Shown one piece after another: positions 22,019 to 30,478 of a DNA stretch of 64,000 nt (its first letter is position 1; every line of letters begins with the position of its first letter). The stretch is from Eubacteriales bacterium (GTDB lineage Bacteria > Bacillota > Clostridia > Saccharofermentanales > DTU023), in the NCBI GenBank assembly GCA_030537525.1, contig JAUNVU010000005.1:1-64000 (forward strand). The letters are read 5' to 3'. Both the position numbers and the translations under genes were made by a program. A model generated the notes under the pieces. It searched no databases. It worked only from the letters and a program-made list of their open reading frames with translations, and was not told the DNA's origin.

Positions 22019-23142
22019 TTAAGAAAATACTCATTGGCATAATAGTTTCGCTCAGCATCTTAGGCCTGGGCTTTTGCCAGCTTGGCTGCAGACAGACTGA
22101 GCAGAAAAACACACGCGACTCTGACGGCAAGAAGCGTCAGGAGCAAGATAAAGGAGTTGGTATTATGCGTAAAACGGAGCCAAAGGTCGGTACTATTTAC
22201 CTCGCCGGCGGCTGTTTCTGGGGCGTGCAGGAGTTCTTCTCGAGACTACCTGGGGTGCTGGAGACTGAGGTCGGCTATATTAACGGCAATCAGGAGAATA
22301 CGAGCTATGAGCAACTCAAGCAGACTGAGCATGCTGAAGTCGTTAAGGTCTCATACGATGCTCATCTGATCCATCCCGCAGAGCTGATTTATCAGTTCTT
22401 CAGGATTATTGAGCCCACTTCTCTAGATCGCCAGGGTAACGACATTGGACGGCAGTACAGAACTGGAATCTATGCTGAGGAAGACTCTCTTCTAGATCTC
22501 GCAAGAGCGATTATTGACAGGCAGCAGCTGCGCTTCCAAGAGCCTATTGCCGTCGAGGTAGAAGAGGTCATCAACTATCAGCGCGCCGAGAACTATCATC
22601 AGGATTATCTGGAGAAGAATCCTGGCGGCTACTGCCACATCAATCCAGCAATAGCTGAAACTCCACTGCTCGAGAGCTCTGAGGGGCCACGCTACCCTCT
22701 CCGCGATATACAGGCCGAGGAGAAGCGGCTGGCAGACGAGGATCAAGAGGCCTATCACATCATGCGCGAATCTGGCACTGAAGCACCCTTCACCTCAGCC
22801 TTGAATGAAGAGCTGGGACTGGGTATCTATGTCGATAAGCTGAGTGGTGAGCCCTTGTTTTCTAGCAAGGATAAGTTTGATGCTGGCTGTGGCTGGCCGA
22901 GCTTCTCTCGACCCTTAATCGTCTCCCAGATCAAGTATCTGCAAGATACGAGCCACGGCATGCAGCGTGTCGAGACGCGCGCCGAGACCTCGGATGCCCA
23001 CCTCGGGCACGTCTTCGAGGACGGTCCTACTGATCTTGGCGGTCTACGCTACTGCATCAATGGTGCGGCCTTGGAATTCATCCCCATAGAGGAGATGGAA
23101 GATAGAGGCTATGGTGACTTCATCCCATTCCTAGAGTATTAG
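22015..23142 (+). CDS. msrAB: Bifunctional methionine sulfoxide reductase MsrA/MsrB
   Basis: A fused protein of 375 residues from the TTG at 22015. MsrA (about 58-215) has the catalytic C67 in GGCFWG and NYHQDYL. MsrB (about 235-375) has GWPSFSRP, DAHLGHVFEDGP and the catalytic C347 in LRYCING. It lacks the two CxxC zinc pairs of many MsrBs. The first 25 residues form a lipoprotein signal (LGFCQLGC). The TTG overlaps the ugpC-type stop codon (TTGA), which favours coupling. A second start, ATG at 22165, has AAGGAG eight bases before it and would give a cytoplasmic form of 325 residues. Repairs oxidised methionine in both R and S forms. Confidence 0.93.
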   Translation: MIKKILIGIIVSLSILGLGFCQLGCRQTEQKNTRDSDGKKRQEQDKGVGIMRKTEPKVGTIYLAGGCFWGVQEFFSRLPGVLETEVGYINGNQENTSYEQLKQTEHAEVVKVSYDAHLIHPAELIYQFFRIIEPTSLDRQGNDIGRQYRTGIYAEEDSLLDLARAIIDRQQLRFQEPIAVEVEEVINYQRAENYHQDYLEKNPGGYCHINPAIAETPLLESSEGPRYPLRDIQAEEKRLADEDQEAYHIMRESGTEAPFTSALNEELGLGIYVDKLSGEPLFSSKDKFDAGCGWPSFSRPLIVSQIKYLQDTSHGMQRVETRAETSDAHLGHVFEDGPTDLGGLRYCINGAALEFIPIEEMEDRGYGDFIPFLEY

Positions 23143-23157
23143 AATAAAAGCAAATTA

Positions 23158-23200
23158 AACTAAAAAAGAAACTCCGCCTAGCTAATTTGGGCGGAGTTTC
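23158..23200 (-). terminator. Terminator of the tRNA-Asp/tRNA-Phe transcript
   Basis: On the minus strand GAAACTCCGCCC pairs with GGCGGAGTTTC and is followed by TTTTTT. It also lies after msrAB on the other strand, but has no T run in that direction. Confidence 0.8.
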
Positions 23201-23203
23201 TAA

Positions 23204-23279
23204 TGGTGCCCAAAGCCGGAATCGAACCAGCGACACGCGGATTTTCAATCCGCTGCTCTACCTACTGAGCTATTTGGGC
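23204..23279 (-). tRNA. tRNA-Phe (GAA)
   Basis: A 76-base cloverleaf with encoded CCA. The acceptor GCCCAAA pairs with TTTGGGC, D arm GCTC/GAGC, anticodon stem CGGAT/ATCCG with loop TGAAAAT (anticodon GAA), T arm GCTGG-TTCGATT-CCGGC. It lies downstream of tRNA-Asp and is probably processed from a common precursor. Confidence 0.96.
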
Positions 23280-23282
23280 TTA

Positions 23283-23318
23283 TAAGACTTTTGCCGGCTT
23301 TCGCCGGCAAGAGTCTTA
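23283..23318 (-). other. Long hairpin between tRNA-Asp and tRNA-Phe
   Basis: AAGACTTTTGCCGGC pairs with GCCGGCAAGAGTCTT around TTTC, about 15 bp with one G-T pair. No T run follows, so it is a processing or insulating hairpin rather than a terminator. Confidence 0.7.
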
Positions 23319-23319
23319 G

Positions 23320-23396
23320 TGGCGACGCAGAAGGGGCTCGAACCCTCGACCTCCAGCGTGACAGGCTGGCATTCTAACCAACTGAACTACTGCGCC
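23320..23396 (-). tRNA. tRNA-Asp (GTC)
   Basis: A 77-base cloverleaf with encoded CCA. Acceptor GGCGCAG pairs with CTGCGTC, anticodon stem CCAGC/GCTGG encloses CTGTCAC (anticodon GTC), T arm GAGGG-TTCGAGC-CCCTT. First tRNA of a two-tRNA transcript. Confidence 0.96.
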
Positions 23397-23425
23397 ATTT
23401 GCTTGCATTTCTCGAATGCTTGCTA

Positions 23426-23454
23426 ATTCTGGCATATACCATTACTAATGTCAA
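23426..23454 (-). promoter_or_regulatory. Promoter of tRNA-Asp/tRNA-Phe
   Basis: On the minus strand TTGACA (23449-23454), 17 bases, CAGAAT (23426-23431). The predicted start is about 22 bases before tRNA-Asp. Confidence 0.7.
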
Positions 23455-23488
23455 GTCTCATAATATTTAATTGTGAGCAGGCAATACC

Positions 23489-23518
23489 TTTACAATGATT
23501 TGGAAGCTGTGCTATCAT
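23489..23518 (+). promoter_or_regulatory. Promoter of secG
   Basis: TTTACA (23489-23494), an 18-base spacer and TGC-TATCAT (extended -10, hexamer at 23513-23518). Confidence 0.6.
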
Positions 23519-23536
23519 AGCTATTGCTATTTTTTT

Positions 23537-23565
23537 AAGGAGGAGCGCAGAGGCGCTGTCTAGTA
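23537..23565 (+). promoter_or_regulatory. Ribosome site of secG with a hairpin in the spacer
   Basis: AAGGAGG (23537-23543) is 22 bases from the ATG, too far for normal use. The bases between hold AGCGC-AGAG-GCGCT (23544-23557), starting directly at the Shine-Dalgarno. If it folds, the remaining spacer is eight bases, which is ideal. The hairpin therefore may place the site correctly or regulate it. Confidence 0.6.
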
Positions 23566-23811
23566 ATGAAAGCTTTAATTATCACTTTAGGAATAATCGA
23601 CGTTCTTGTTTGCATCGCCCTCGTGGGCCTCGTAGTTTTCCAGGAAGGTAATTCTCGTGGCCTAGGTTCTATTGCTGGTGGCGCTGAGACCTTCTTCGGC
23701 AAGTCGAAGGCTAGAAGCATAGACGAGACACTCAAGAAATTGACTTCAGTTCTGGCCATCACCTTCGGTATTCTCTCAATGGTACTGTACGTCCTTTCAG
23801 GTCGTGTATAA
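23566..23811 (+). CDS. secG: Preprotein translocase subunit SecG
   Basis: An 81-residue SecG with two membrane segments (about 3-24 and 58-78) and the family loop VVFQEGNSRGLGSIAGGAETFFGK between them. It helps SecYE/SecA translocation. It is a single-gene unit between a promoter and a terminator, separate from rnr and smpB, its usual neighbours. Confidence 0.95.
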   Translation: MKALIITLGIIDVLVCIALVGLVVFQEGNSRGLGSIAGGAETFFGKSKARSIDETLKKLTSVLAITFGILSMVLYVLSGRV

Positions 23812-23832
23812 GTCAAGAAATTAGATTTAAAT

Positions 23833-23868
23833 AAGAGGTTCACGGCATCAGCTGTGAACCTCTTTTAA
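23833..23868 (+). terminator. Terminator of secG
   Basis: AAGAGGTTCAC (23833-23843) pairs with GTGAACCTCTT (23854-23864), 11 bp, followed by TTTT. Confidence 0.88.
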
Positions 23869-23904
23869 TTTCTCTAATTTCTCTACTTAATTGCCGCTCA
23901 GTAA

Positions 23905-25314
23905 TTAACCAACCAGTAGTTTACCTTCAGGCAAGACATCGTCTTGTAAATTCGCCTTACCTGCCAGGGTAAGGGCCACTGAGGCGGGACCTACGCGGCC
24001 AAGGAACATGATGATCAAGAGCACGGCCTGGCTCGCCATCGATAGCCTACTGGTAGAGATGGTCGACAAACCAACTGTACCCAGAGCCGAGGAAGTCTCA
24101 AAGAGTACGTCAATGAAGTTGAACTTGCTAGCCGCTATCGCCTCAGAGTCGAAGATTGAAATTAGGAAGGCACCGCCATAGAGCACTGAAAATGCGAGTG
24201 CAATAATCGCCACAGCACGCATGGTTAGACTCGTGCGCAGCTTGTGCTTCATCAGGGTAATCCGCTCACTCTGCTGCAGCGAGGCTCTTACCGTCGCCAT
24301 CACGATTATGAAGGTGGTGATCTTGATACCGCCGCCAGTACCGCCAGAAGCTGCTCCAATAAACATCAGTATGGAAGAGACAAATTTAGTCGACTCATGC
24401 ATCTGACCCATGTCGAAGCTGTTGAAGCCCGCCGTACGACAAGAAGTACTGTGGAAGAAGGACGAAACCAATCTCTTGCCGAAACTCATATTGCCGAGAG
24501 TATCGGGATTAGCGAAATTGTCAGACTCCAGAAGCAGAGTCAAAATAGTACCGACTAGAAGAAGAGCGCCCGTGACAATCAAGACGACCCTAGTGTGAAA
24601 ATTCAATCTCTTCTCTCGCTTCAAATAGGCTAGATTAAACCAGACAATGAAGCCTAGACCACCCGCAATGATCAGGAAGGCTGTCGTCAGCAAGACCAGC
24701 GTATTATCCTTAAACAACAAGAGCGAAGAGCCGGCCCCCATCGGTCCATCTCCATTCAAATCGAAACCCGCATTACAGAAGGCCGAAATCGAGTGGAAAA
24801 TTCCCTTCCAGATACCCGCTCGCCCGTAGATCGGCACGTACTGAGTGATTAGGATCAGGGCTCCAACGGTCTCGAAACCAAGTGTCAGCAAGACGATCAA
24901 GCGCACCATTCGCCAGAGCTCTTCACGAGAATCTAGGGCGGTAGATTCCGAGGCCAAAGCCTGGAGTCGCCAAGACTTGCGGCCTGCTCTAAACGACAAG
25001 AAGAAGCTGGTAATAGTAGCCAGACCTAAGCCACCGACCTGGATTAAAATCAAGATTACCGCTTCACCAAAAGTCGACCAGTGAGTCGCCGTATCGTGCA
25101 GAATTAAACCCGTCACACAAGAGGCTGAGGTCGCGGTAAAGACCGCTGTAAAGGGCCTAGTCCAAGTGCCAGTAGCTGAAGAAATAGGTAGCATTAACAA
25201 GACTGAGCCCAGCAGAATAATTAAGACAAACGAGAAAATAATAATTCTCGTCGGCAGCTTATACAGCCATGTTTTAAAGGGTCCTGACTTCTTCCTAGCA
25301 CGCACTAAGGGCAT
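23905..25314 (-). CDS. Potassium transporter, TrkH/KtrB family
   Basis: A 469-residue membrane protein of the TrkH/KtrB superfamily with four selectivity-filter repeats, recognisable as SASCVTG near 85, ISAFCNAGFD near 195-200, TSCRTAGFNS near 295-300 and SALGTVGLS near 405-415. It forms the K+ pore and associates with TrkA/KtrA-type subunits, which are encoded directly upstream in the same operon. Length is that of KtrB-like proteins. An arginine in the third repeat (CRTAGF) is common for the family. Confidence 0.92.
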   Translation of the reverse strand: MPLVRARKKSGPFKTWLYKLPTRIIIFSFVLIILLGSVLLMLPISSATGTWTRPFTAVFTATSASCVTGLILHDTATHWSTFGEAVILILIQVGGLGLATITSFFLSFRAGRKSWRLQALASESTALDSREELWRMVRLIVLLTLGFETVGALILITQYVPIYGRAGIWKGIFHSISAFCNAGFDLNGDGPMGAGSSLLLFKDNTLVLLTTAFLIIAGGLGFIVWFNLAYLKREKRLNFHTRVVLIVTGALLLVGTILTLLLESDNFANPDTLGNMSFGKRLVSSFFHSTSCRTAGFNSFDMGQMHESTKFVSSILMFIGAASGGTGGGIKITTFIIVMATVRASLQQSERITLMKHKLRTSLTMRAVAIIALAFSVLYGGAFLISIFDSEAIAASKFNFIDVLFETSSALGTVGLSTISTSRLSMASQAVLLIIMFLGRVGPASVALTLAGKANLQDDVLPEGKLLVG

Positions 25315-25333
25315 GAAATTTTAACCTCCTGGC

Positions 25334-26002
25334 TTAGGGTTTTACTAGTCGCTTGTAGAGTTCATTATACTCGTCTTCAACACAGATGATGAGCAGTCTG
25401 TCATTGGCCTGAAGCATTGTTGAGCCCGTGGGCACCTCAGCTGCGGCAGCCCCATCTCTGGTCACTAGAACCACTCTGGAGCGACCTGGGAAGGTGTACT
25501 CCATGAGAGTCCGGCCTACTGCCTTCGACTGTGGTGAAACCCTCAGTTCAACAATATTTTCTGGTGTTCCAACGAGGCTGTAGAGCACACGCATGCCGTC
25601 GAAGTCAATATCCTGCTCAATCAAGTCGACCATGATGTCAGTTGAAGAATAGATGAGGTCGACACCAATTTGCTCGTAGATATAACGATTTCTCGGATGA
25701 TTTACTCTAGCACACACTCTTCTGACGCGAAATACCTGCTTGGCTATCTGACAGCCAATGAGATTGTCTTCGTCTAGACCAGAGAGCGCAATGTAGCAGT
25801 CAGCATCCTGAATATTCGCCTTGCGCAGCGTGTTGAGATCCGTGCCATCACCATGGATGACGCGTATACCATCGCGCTCAGTAGCAAAGCGCTCGGCCAT
25901 ATGATAGTCATTTTCAATCAGGTTAATACTGTGGCCATTTTCATATAAAGTGACTGCCAGATGCCTTGCGAGCCTACCTGCACCTACTATAATTATCTTC
26001 AT
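25334..26002 (-). CDS. TrkA/KtrA-type regulatory subunit, second of two
   Basis: A 222-residue protein with an RCK/TrkA-N nucleotide-binding fold (IIVGAGRLARHLA near 3-15; acidic ligand residue in LIENDYH) and a TrkA-C domain (about 140-222). It gates the TrkH pore in response to NAD(H)/ATP or cyclic di-AMP in relatives. It lies 8 bases after the other TrkA-like gene and 19 before trkH. The pair of half-length genes equals the single tandem TrkA of enterobacteria. Confidence 0.9.
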   Translation of the reverse strand: MKIIIVGAGRLARHLAVTLYENGHSINLIENDYHMAERFATERDGIRVIHGDGTDLNTLRKANIQDADCYIALSGLDEDNLIGCQIAKQVFRVRRVCARVNHPRNRYIYEQIGVDLIYSSTDIMVDLIEQDIDFDGMRVLYSLVGTPENIVELRVSPQSKAVGRTLMEYTFPGRSRVVLVTRDGAAAAEVPTGSTMLQANDRLLIICVEDEYNELYKRLVKP

Positions 26003-26010
26003 CTGTACCT

Positions 26011-26619
26011 CTATTCCGCAGCTAGCAGCACGAAGCGATCGCCTGCCTGAATTCTCAGATCTTCTTCACCTAAGAGGAAGCTGTCACCACGTATGATGCC
26101 GATCAACTTGTCCTGACCCTGCTCCGTGATTTCTGAGAAGCTGAGCCCTAGAAGATCTTCATCTACTGGCACTTCTTTATAGACGAGTTCACGCCCATAG
26201 AAATTGTGGTGGTAGAGCGTCTCGCTGCTATGTATCAACTGCCAGAGCTTCTTCGCCGTCCACTCCGAGGTGCAGAAGGTCTCAATACCAAGCTCCTTAT
26301 AGCACTGGGCCTTGCTCGGATTGTCCAGGCGCACAATAGTCCGTTCGACATTGTAGCTGTTCTTCGCTATCTGGGCGACCACCAGGTTCAGATTGTCCTC
26401 ACGGCTAACACAGCAGACCATGTCACAGCTCTCGATACCCGCCTGCTCCAATATATCTGTTTCCAGGGGTATGCCCGCTAGTTTCTGACAATCTAGATGA
26501 CTTGCCACACGCAGTCGCTCAACTGAGCGATCAACCAAGACGACATCATCCCCTATCTCCAGAAGCATCTGCGATATTCTGATACCTACACTACCTGCAC
26601 CAACAACTATTACTTGCAT
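26011..26619 (-). CDS. TrkA/KtrA-type regulatory subunit, first of two
   Basis: A 202-residue RCK protein with a canonical GAGSVG glycine motif (residues 7-12) and acidic residue D30 after the second strand, then a TrkA-C-like end (RIQAGDRFVLLAAE). It is shorter than the neighbour and differs clearly in sequence, so it is not a recent copy. Probably forms a heteromeric ring with the other TrkA-like protein under the TrkH pore. Confidence 0.88.
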   Translation of the reverse strand: MQVIVVGAGSVGIRISQMLLEIGDDVVLVDRSVERLRVASHLDCQKLAGIPLETDILEQAGIESCDMVCCVSREDNLNLVVAQIAKNSYNVERTIVRLDNPSKAQCYKELGIETFCTSEWTAKKLWQLIHSSETLYHHNFYGRELVYKEVPVDEDLLGLSFSEITEQGQDKLIGIIRGDSFLLGEEDLRIQAGDRFVLLAAE

Positions 26620-26644
26620 TATCTATTCCTTTAACTAAAGCCAA

Positions 26645-28141
26645 TTATTCCGTAGTTTCAGGCGCACTACCCTGCTCCGACTCCTCGCCATTGGGATCTG
26701 TACTCTCGGCTGGCTCTCCTGCTGGATTTGACTCAGTCGGCGCACTCTGCTCGACCTCTTCACCGGCCTCCACAGCAGACTCCACAGGCGCCGATTGATC
26801 AGCTCTAAACTCCGCCACTGACTTAAATGACTTGATACCTTCACTGTTCTTCGCCATGACCTCACGGATTCTCAGTAAAGAACTCTGCAACAATTCCTCG
26901 CCACCTTCTAACTGATACTTAGAGATATCTGCAAGAGCAGCTTCTACGGGCAAAAGCGTGGCAAAGGTCACATCATTTGCAGGGTGCACCTTGAAGCAGT
27001 ATGTAGCTAGGTAGCCCGCCTGCTTAATCAGGACCTCACCGCGGAAATTCTTCTCTATTTGAATTAGAGCCATCAGACCGTCTTCGGCAAAGCCATTGCT
27101 ATAACCTGTATCAAATTGCTGATTCGAAATGAAGTTGCCAAGCGAATAATAGCAGAGCGTTCTACCGCCGTCCTGGCGTTGCAGCCACTTGACCTCCTGC
27201 AATACGTGCGGGCCGGCACCGACAATCAGATCGACACCCTGGTCTGCGAGGTATTGAGCTAATTCAAGCTGCCATTGATTCGGCGCAGTATGATACTCAT
27301 CTCCCCAGTGGATCAGGGCGACCATGAAATCGACACCCTGGGCTTTGACCTCTTTTACGCGTTCACCCATAGCTTGCATATCTTGCGTAAAGAAGTCCTC
27401 AGGTGCGCGCATTAAGGAGAAGGAGTCGACTAGACCTTCGCCCTCCGGCGGCAGCGGAATGCCATTTAAGGCGCGCATGCCGTCGAGCTTGTCAGTCTCA
27501 TATGAATAGTTGATGAAGCCGAGTTTCAGGCCGTTGACTTCTTTGATCAAGTACTTGGGATCATTTGCCGACTCTCTAGTACCGACTAGATCGAGACCTG
27601 CCGCCTTTAACTTCCTCGCGGTGGCCTTGATACCCTCAACGCCGCGGTCCAAACTGTGATTATTTGCCGCATAGGCCATGTCGAAACCGATCTTCTTCAG
27701 CTGCTCAGCGAGGCTATCTGGCGCGGAGAATATAGGGTAGCCCTCGTAGGGCTCGCCGCCCAGAGTACCCTCCATATTGAAGCAGGCATAGTCGGCCGCC
27801 TCTATATCATCTTGTACATAACGATAGCTGTAGGCGAAGTCGTGCGAACCGTCCGCCTGTTCTGCACCCTTGATCAGAGGCAGGTGCATGAGGACGTCGC
27901 CAACTACGGCGAGATTTACTACCTTCTTCTTGAGGTCTGGCTTGGCCTGGGGATCAATCAAGGTTTCGAGAGGCTCTGCCTCGGAGAGGTCGGCCTCCTG
28001 TTGGGCAGCATTACGTGCTTCACGCAGGCGCTTAAGCTCCGCCCCTTCGGGGAAGAGCAGTTCCTGACTCTTCGCACATCCGCCAAGATTCAGGCAGATC
28101 AGGATGGTTAGAAATAGAGCTAGTAAAATTCGATTCTTCAT
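26645..28141 (-). CDS. CapA-family lipoprotein with acidic Ser/Glu/Pro C-terminus
   Basis: A 498-residue CapA (PgsA-like, metallophosphatase fold) protein. A signal peptide ends at a lipobox LGGC with C22. Family motifs: VVGDVLMHLPL, FNMEGTLGG, ANNHSLDRG, LIHWGDEYH and GAGPHVLQ. The C-terminal 70 residues are low-complexity E/S/P/A and probably span the wall. CapA proteins take part in polyglutamate or capsule synthesis in bacilli, but pgsBC are not present here, so the role is unknown. It follows a second CapA gene 16 bases upstream. Confidence 0.87.
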   Translation of the reverse strand: MKNRILLALFLTILICLNLGGCAKSQELLFPEGAELKRLREARNAAQQEADLSEAEPLETLIDPQAKPDLKKKVVNLAVVGDVLMHLPLIKGAEQADGSHDFAYSYRYVQDDIEAADYACFNMEGTLGGEPYEGYPIFSAPDSLAEQLKKIGFDMAYAANNHSLDRGVEGIKATARKLKAAGLDLVGTRESANDPKYLIKEVNGLKLGFINYSYETDKLDGMRALNGIPLPPEGEGLVDSFSLMRAPEDFFTQDMQAMGERVKEVKAQGVDFMVALIHWGDEYHTAPNQWQLELAQYLADQGVDLIVGAGPHVLQEVKWLQRQDGGRTLCYYSLGNFISNQQFDTGYSNGFAEDGLMALIQIEKNFRGEVLIKQAGYLATYCFKVHPANDVTFATLLPVEAALADISKYQLEGGEELLQSSLLRIREVMAKNSEGIKSFKSVAEFRADQSAPVESAVEAGEEVEQSAPTESNPAGEPAESTDPNGEESEQGSAPETTE

Positions 28142-28157
28142 ATCAGCCTCCCAAGCA

Positions 28158-29510
28158 CTAATCCGCTTCGATAAACTCGGCTACACTCGCGTAGCTCTCA
28201 ATTCCCTCACCATTATTGGCCATGACCCTTGCCGTGCGCTCAGAAGACTTCAGAACTCGTCTCTCTGCCTTCTCTGTGAGCTCGAATTCCGACATATCCT
28301 TAAGCGCCCGGGCCACGGGAATTAAGCTGGCGTAAGTTGTTTCCTTATCAGGCTTTATCTTAGAACAATATGTAGCTAAATAACCAGCCTTGGCAATTTG
28401 GCAATCGCCCCGAATATTTTTCTCCAAGCGAATTAGAGCCATCAGGCCGTCTTCTGCATGTCCCTTGCTCTTCTTCGTCTTGAAATGCTGATTCGAGATG
28501 AAATTACCAAGCGAGTAATAGCAGAGCATCTGGCCCCCATCTGGGCGCTCTAGCCACTGAATCGGCTGCAGGACATGCGGCCCCGCACCGACCACCAAAT
28601 CGACGCCAGAATCCGCCAGAAACTGTGCCAACTCCAGCTGATAGGCATTGGGCTCATTATGGTATTCGTAGCCCCAATGCAGTAAGACGATGATGAAATC
28701 TGCTTGCTCAGCCTTGACCTCACTGAGACGTTCGCCAATCTTCAATAGATCCTGGCTAAAGAGGTCTTCTGGCTCTCTTTGCACCGAGAAGGAGTCCACG
28801 AGATCGCGGGCCTCATCCTCGATGATGTGACCATTTAGAGTGTGCTTTCCATCCTTGAGCTTGGACTCGAAGGTGTAGTTCAAAAAGGCCAGCTTAATTC
28901 CGTTGACCTCCTTGAGCAAGTACTTCATATCATCACTGCTCTCCCTGGTGCCGACGAGGTCCAGGCCAGCAGCCTTTAGTTTCTGTGCTGTCATGATGAG
29001 TCCTTCAGTACCCCTGTCAATACTGTGATTATTGGCGGCAAAAGCCAGGTCAAAACCCATAGCATACATCTGTTCTGCTAATTCATCTGGGCAAGAAAAG
29101 AGAGGGAAGCCCTCCCAGGGCTCACCAGCCAAGGTACCTTCCATATTGAAGCAGGCATAGTCAGCGGCCTCGATATCGTCCCAGAGATACCTGTAACTCG
29201 TGGTGAAATCATAGCTGCCATCTTCCGTACGAGCGGCATTGATCAAGGGGACGTGCATGAGTATATCGCCAACTACTAGCAAATTGAGCTCTCGCTTCTT
29301 CAGCTCAGGCTTAGCACTGGTATCAAAAAGAGTCTCTAGCGGCTTCGGCTCGACTTGCTCGACCTCCTTGCCGCGCTGGTCTCTATACGCTCGCTCCTCC
29401 CTCAACTCCTGCTCTTCGGGAAAGAGACTCTCTTGAGCTCTGTCGCAAGCAGCAAATGAAAAGAGGAAAGAAACGAGCAATAAGTAGGCCAGATAAGAGC
29501 GAATTTTCAT
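28158..29510 (-). CDS. CapA-family lipoprotein, tandem copy
   Basis: A 450-residue CapA-family lipoprotein with lipobox SFAAC (C22) and the same motifs as its neighbour (VVGDILMHVPLI, FNMEGTLAG, ANNHSIDRG, LLHWGYEYH, GAGPHVLQ). The two proteins are alike over their whole core, so they come from a tandem duplication; this copy lacks the acidic C-terminal extension. GGAGGT precedes the ATG. Role in the envelope is inferred from the family only. Confidence 0.87.
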   Translation of the reverse strand: MKIRSYLAYLLLVSFLFSFAACDRAQESLFPEEQELREERAYRDQRGKEVEQVEPKPLETLFDTSAKPELKKRELNLLVVGDILMHVPLINAARTEDGSYDFTTSYRYLWDDIEAADYACFNMEGTLAGEPWEGFPLFSCPDELAEQMYAMGFDLAFAANNHSIDRGTEGLIMTAQKLKAAGLDLVGTRESSDDMKYLLKEVNGIKLAFLNYTFESKLKDGKHTLNGHIIEDEARDLVDSFSVQREPEDLFSQDLLKIGERLSEVKAEQADFIIVLLHWGYEYHNEPNAYQLELAQFLADSGVDLVVGAGPHVLQPIQWLERPDGGQMLCYYSLGNFISNQHFKTKKSKGHAEDGLMALIRLEKNIRGDCQIAKAGYLATYCSKIKPDKETTYASLIPVARALKDMSEFELTEKAERRVLKSSERTARVMANNGEGIESYASVAEFIEAD

Positions 29511-29531
29511 AGGACCTCCAATAGCTAATTA

Positions 29532-29562
29532 GAAAAACGAAGCTCGGCGAATACCGAGCTTC
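29532..29562 (-). terminator. Terminator of the asp23-amaP operon
   Basis: GAAGCTCGG and CCGAGCTTC pair around six bases (29539-29562). On the minus strand GTTTTTCT follows. Confidence 0.8.
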
Positions 29563-29603
29563 ATAATAATAGCAAGATAAATCTACTTTCAGCTTAAGTC
29601 AAA

Positions 29604-30473
29604 TTAGCGCTTAATCACGAAATCGCGATTATCGTCTATGTAGCTGTCCTTCTCGCGCTCTGCCCGTTCTATCTCCTGCTCGGCCTGAGCTGAGGTCACA
29701 GGCTTCGAGCTGGCTGTCGTCGGTGACGGCGTGGGATCTAAGCTCGTGCTCACTGCAGCAGTGGACATAGCTGCATCCACACCTCTGCTCTCACTCTCTA
29801 CGGAGTTCACTTCCTTGGACTGGACGGGAGCTACAAATTCCTCCACCTTCTCCTTGACCTCGTGAGCTACTTCCTCAACCTTCTCCTTGCTCTTCTCTAG
29901 AAAGGACTCCTGGTCTTCAGTGCCACTAGCCGGCGTCCGATTGCTGCTCTCCGCCTTCGACTCTTCGACATCAACCTTGATGTCAAAGTTGTTGATCGGA
30001 TAGCCAGAGAAGTTCTCTACTGAACGCGACACATCCGTCTTAACTTCTTCAGCAATTGACTTGATTGAGCGATTATGGAGTGCATCTTCAGCCACTTCAA
30101 CTTCCATCTTGAGATCAATGGCACAGTCCTTGCCCGCCTGCTTGACATCGACCTCTGCGTTCTTGATGAAGTCGTGCTGCTTGGCAGTCTTAACGGCCGT
30201 TGCAGCAATTGCATTAGAGGAGATCTGCACTGAGCCGCCATCGCGCGCTTCAACTAAGTCGCGGGGGCGAGCTCGGAAATTGCGAATAACGCCTGTCAGC
30301 ACATAGAGAGCGACAATCACAGCGGCGACAACGCCCATGTAGAACCAGGGGTTGCCTTCCATGTAAGGCTCCATACTCAGGTCGAAACCCGAGAAGGGCC
30401 AGGCCATAAATAGCACTAGTACAAGCGCCAGAATGACCAGTATATTGAGGATTATTCTAAATGCATTCTTCAT
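29604..30473 (-). CDS. amaP: Alkaline shock membrane anchor AmaP-like
   Basis: A 289-residue protein with two N-terminal membrane segments (about 7-29 and 45-66), an AmaP-like/Asp23-like domain (about 80-165: QISSNAIAATAVKTAK...IDLKMEVEVAEDAL) and a long low-complexity K/E/S/T/P tail. In staphylococci AmaP binds Asp23 to the membrane. It lies five bases after the Asp23 gene. The 120-residue tail is longer than in typical AmaP proteins. Confidence 0.85.
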   Translation of the reverse strand: MKNAFRIILNILVILALVLVLFMAWPFSGFDLSMEPYMEGNPWFYMGVVAAVIVALYVLTGVIRNFRARPRDLVEARDGGSVQISSNAIAATAVKTAKQHDFIKNAEVDVKQAGKDCAIDLKMEVEVAEDALHNRSIKSIAEEVKTDVSRSVENFSGYPINNFDIKVDVEESKAESSNRTPASGTEDQESFLEKSKEKVEEVAHEVKEKVEEFVAPVQSKEVNSVESESRGVDAAMSTAAVSTSLDPTPSPTTASSKPVTSAQAEQEIERAEREKDSYIDDNRDFVIKR

Positions 30474-30478
30474 ATTAT

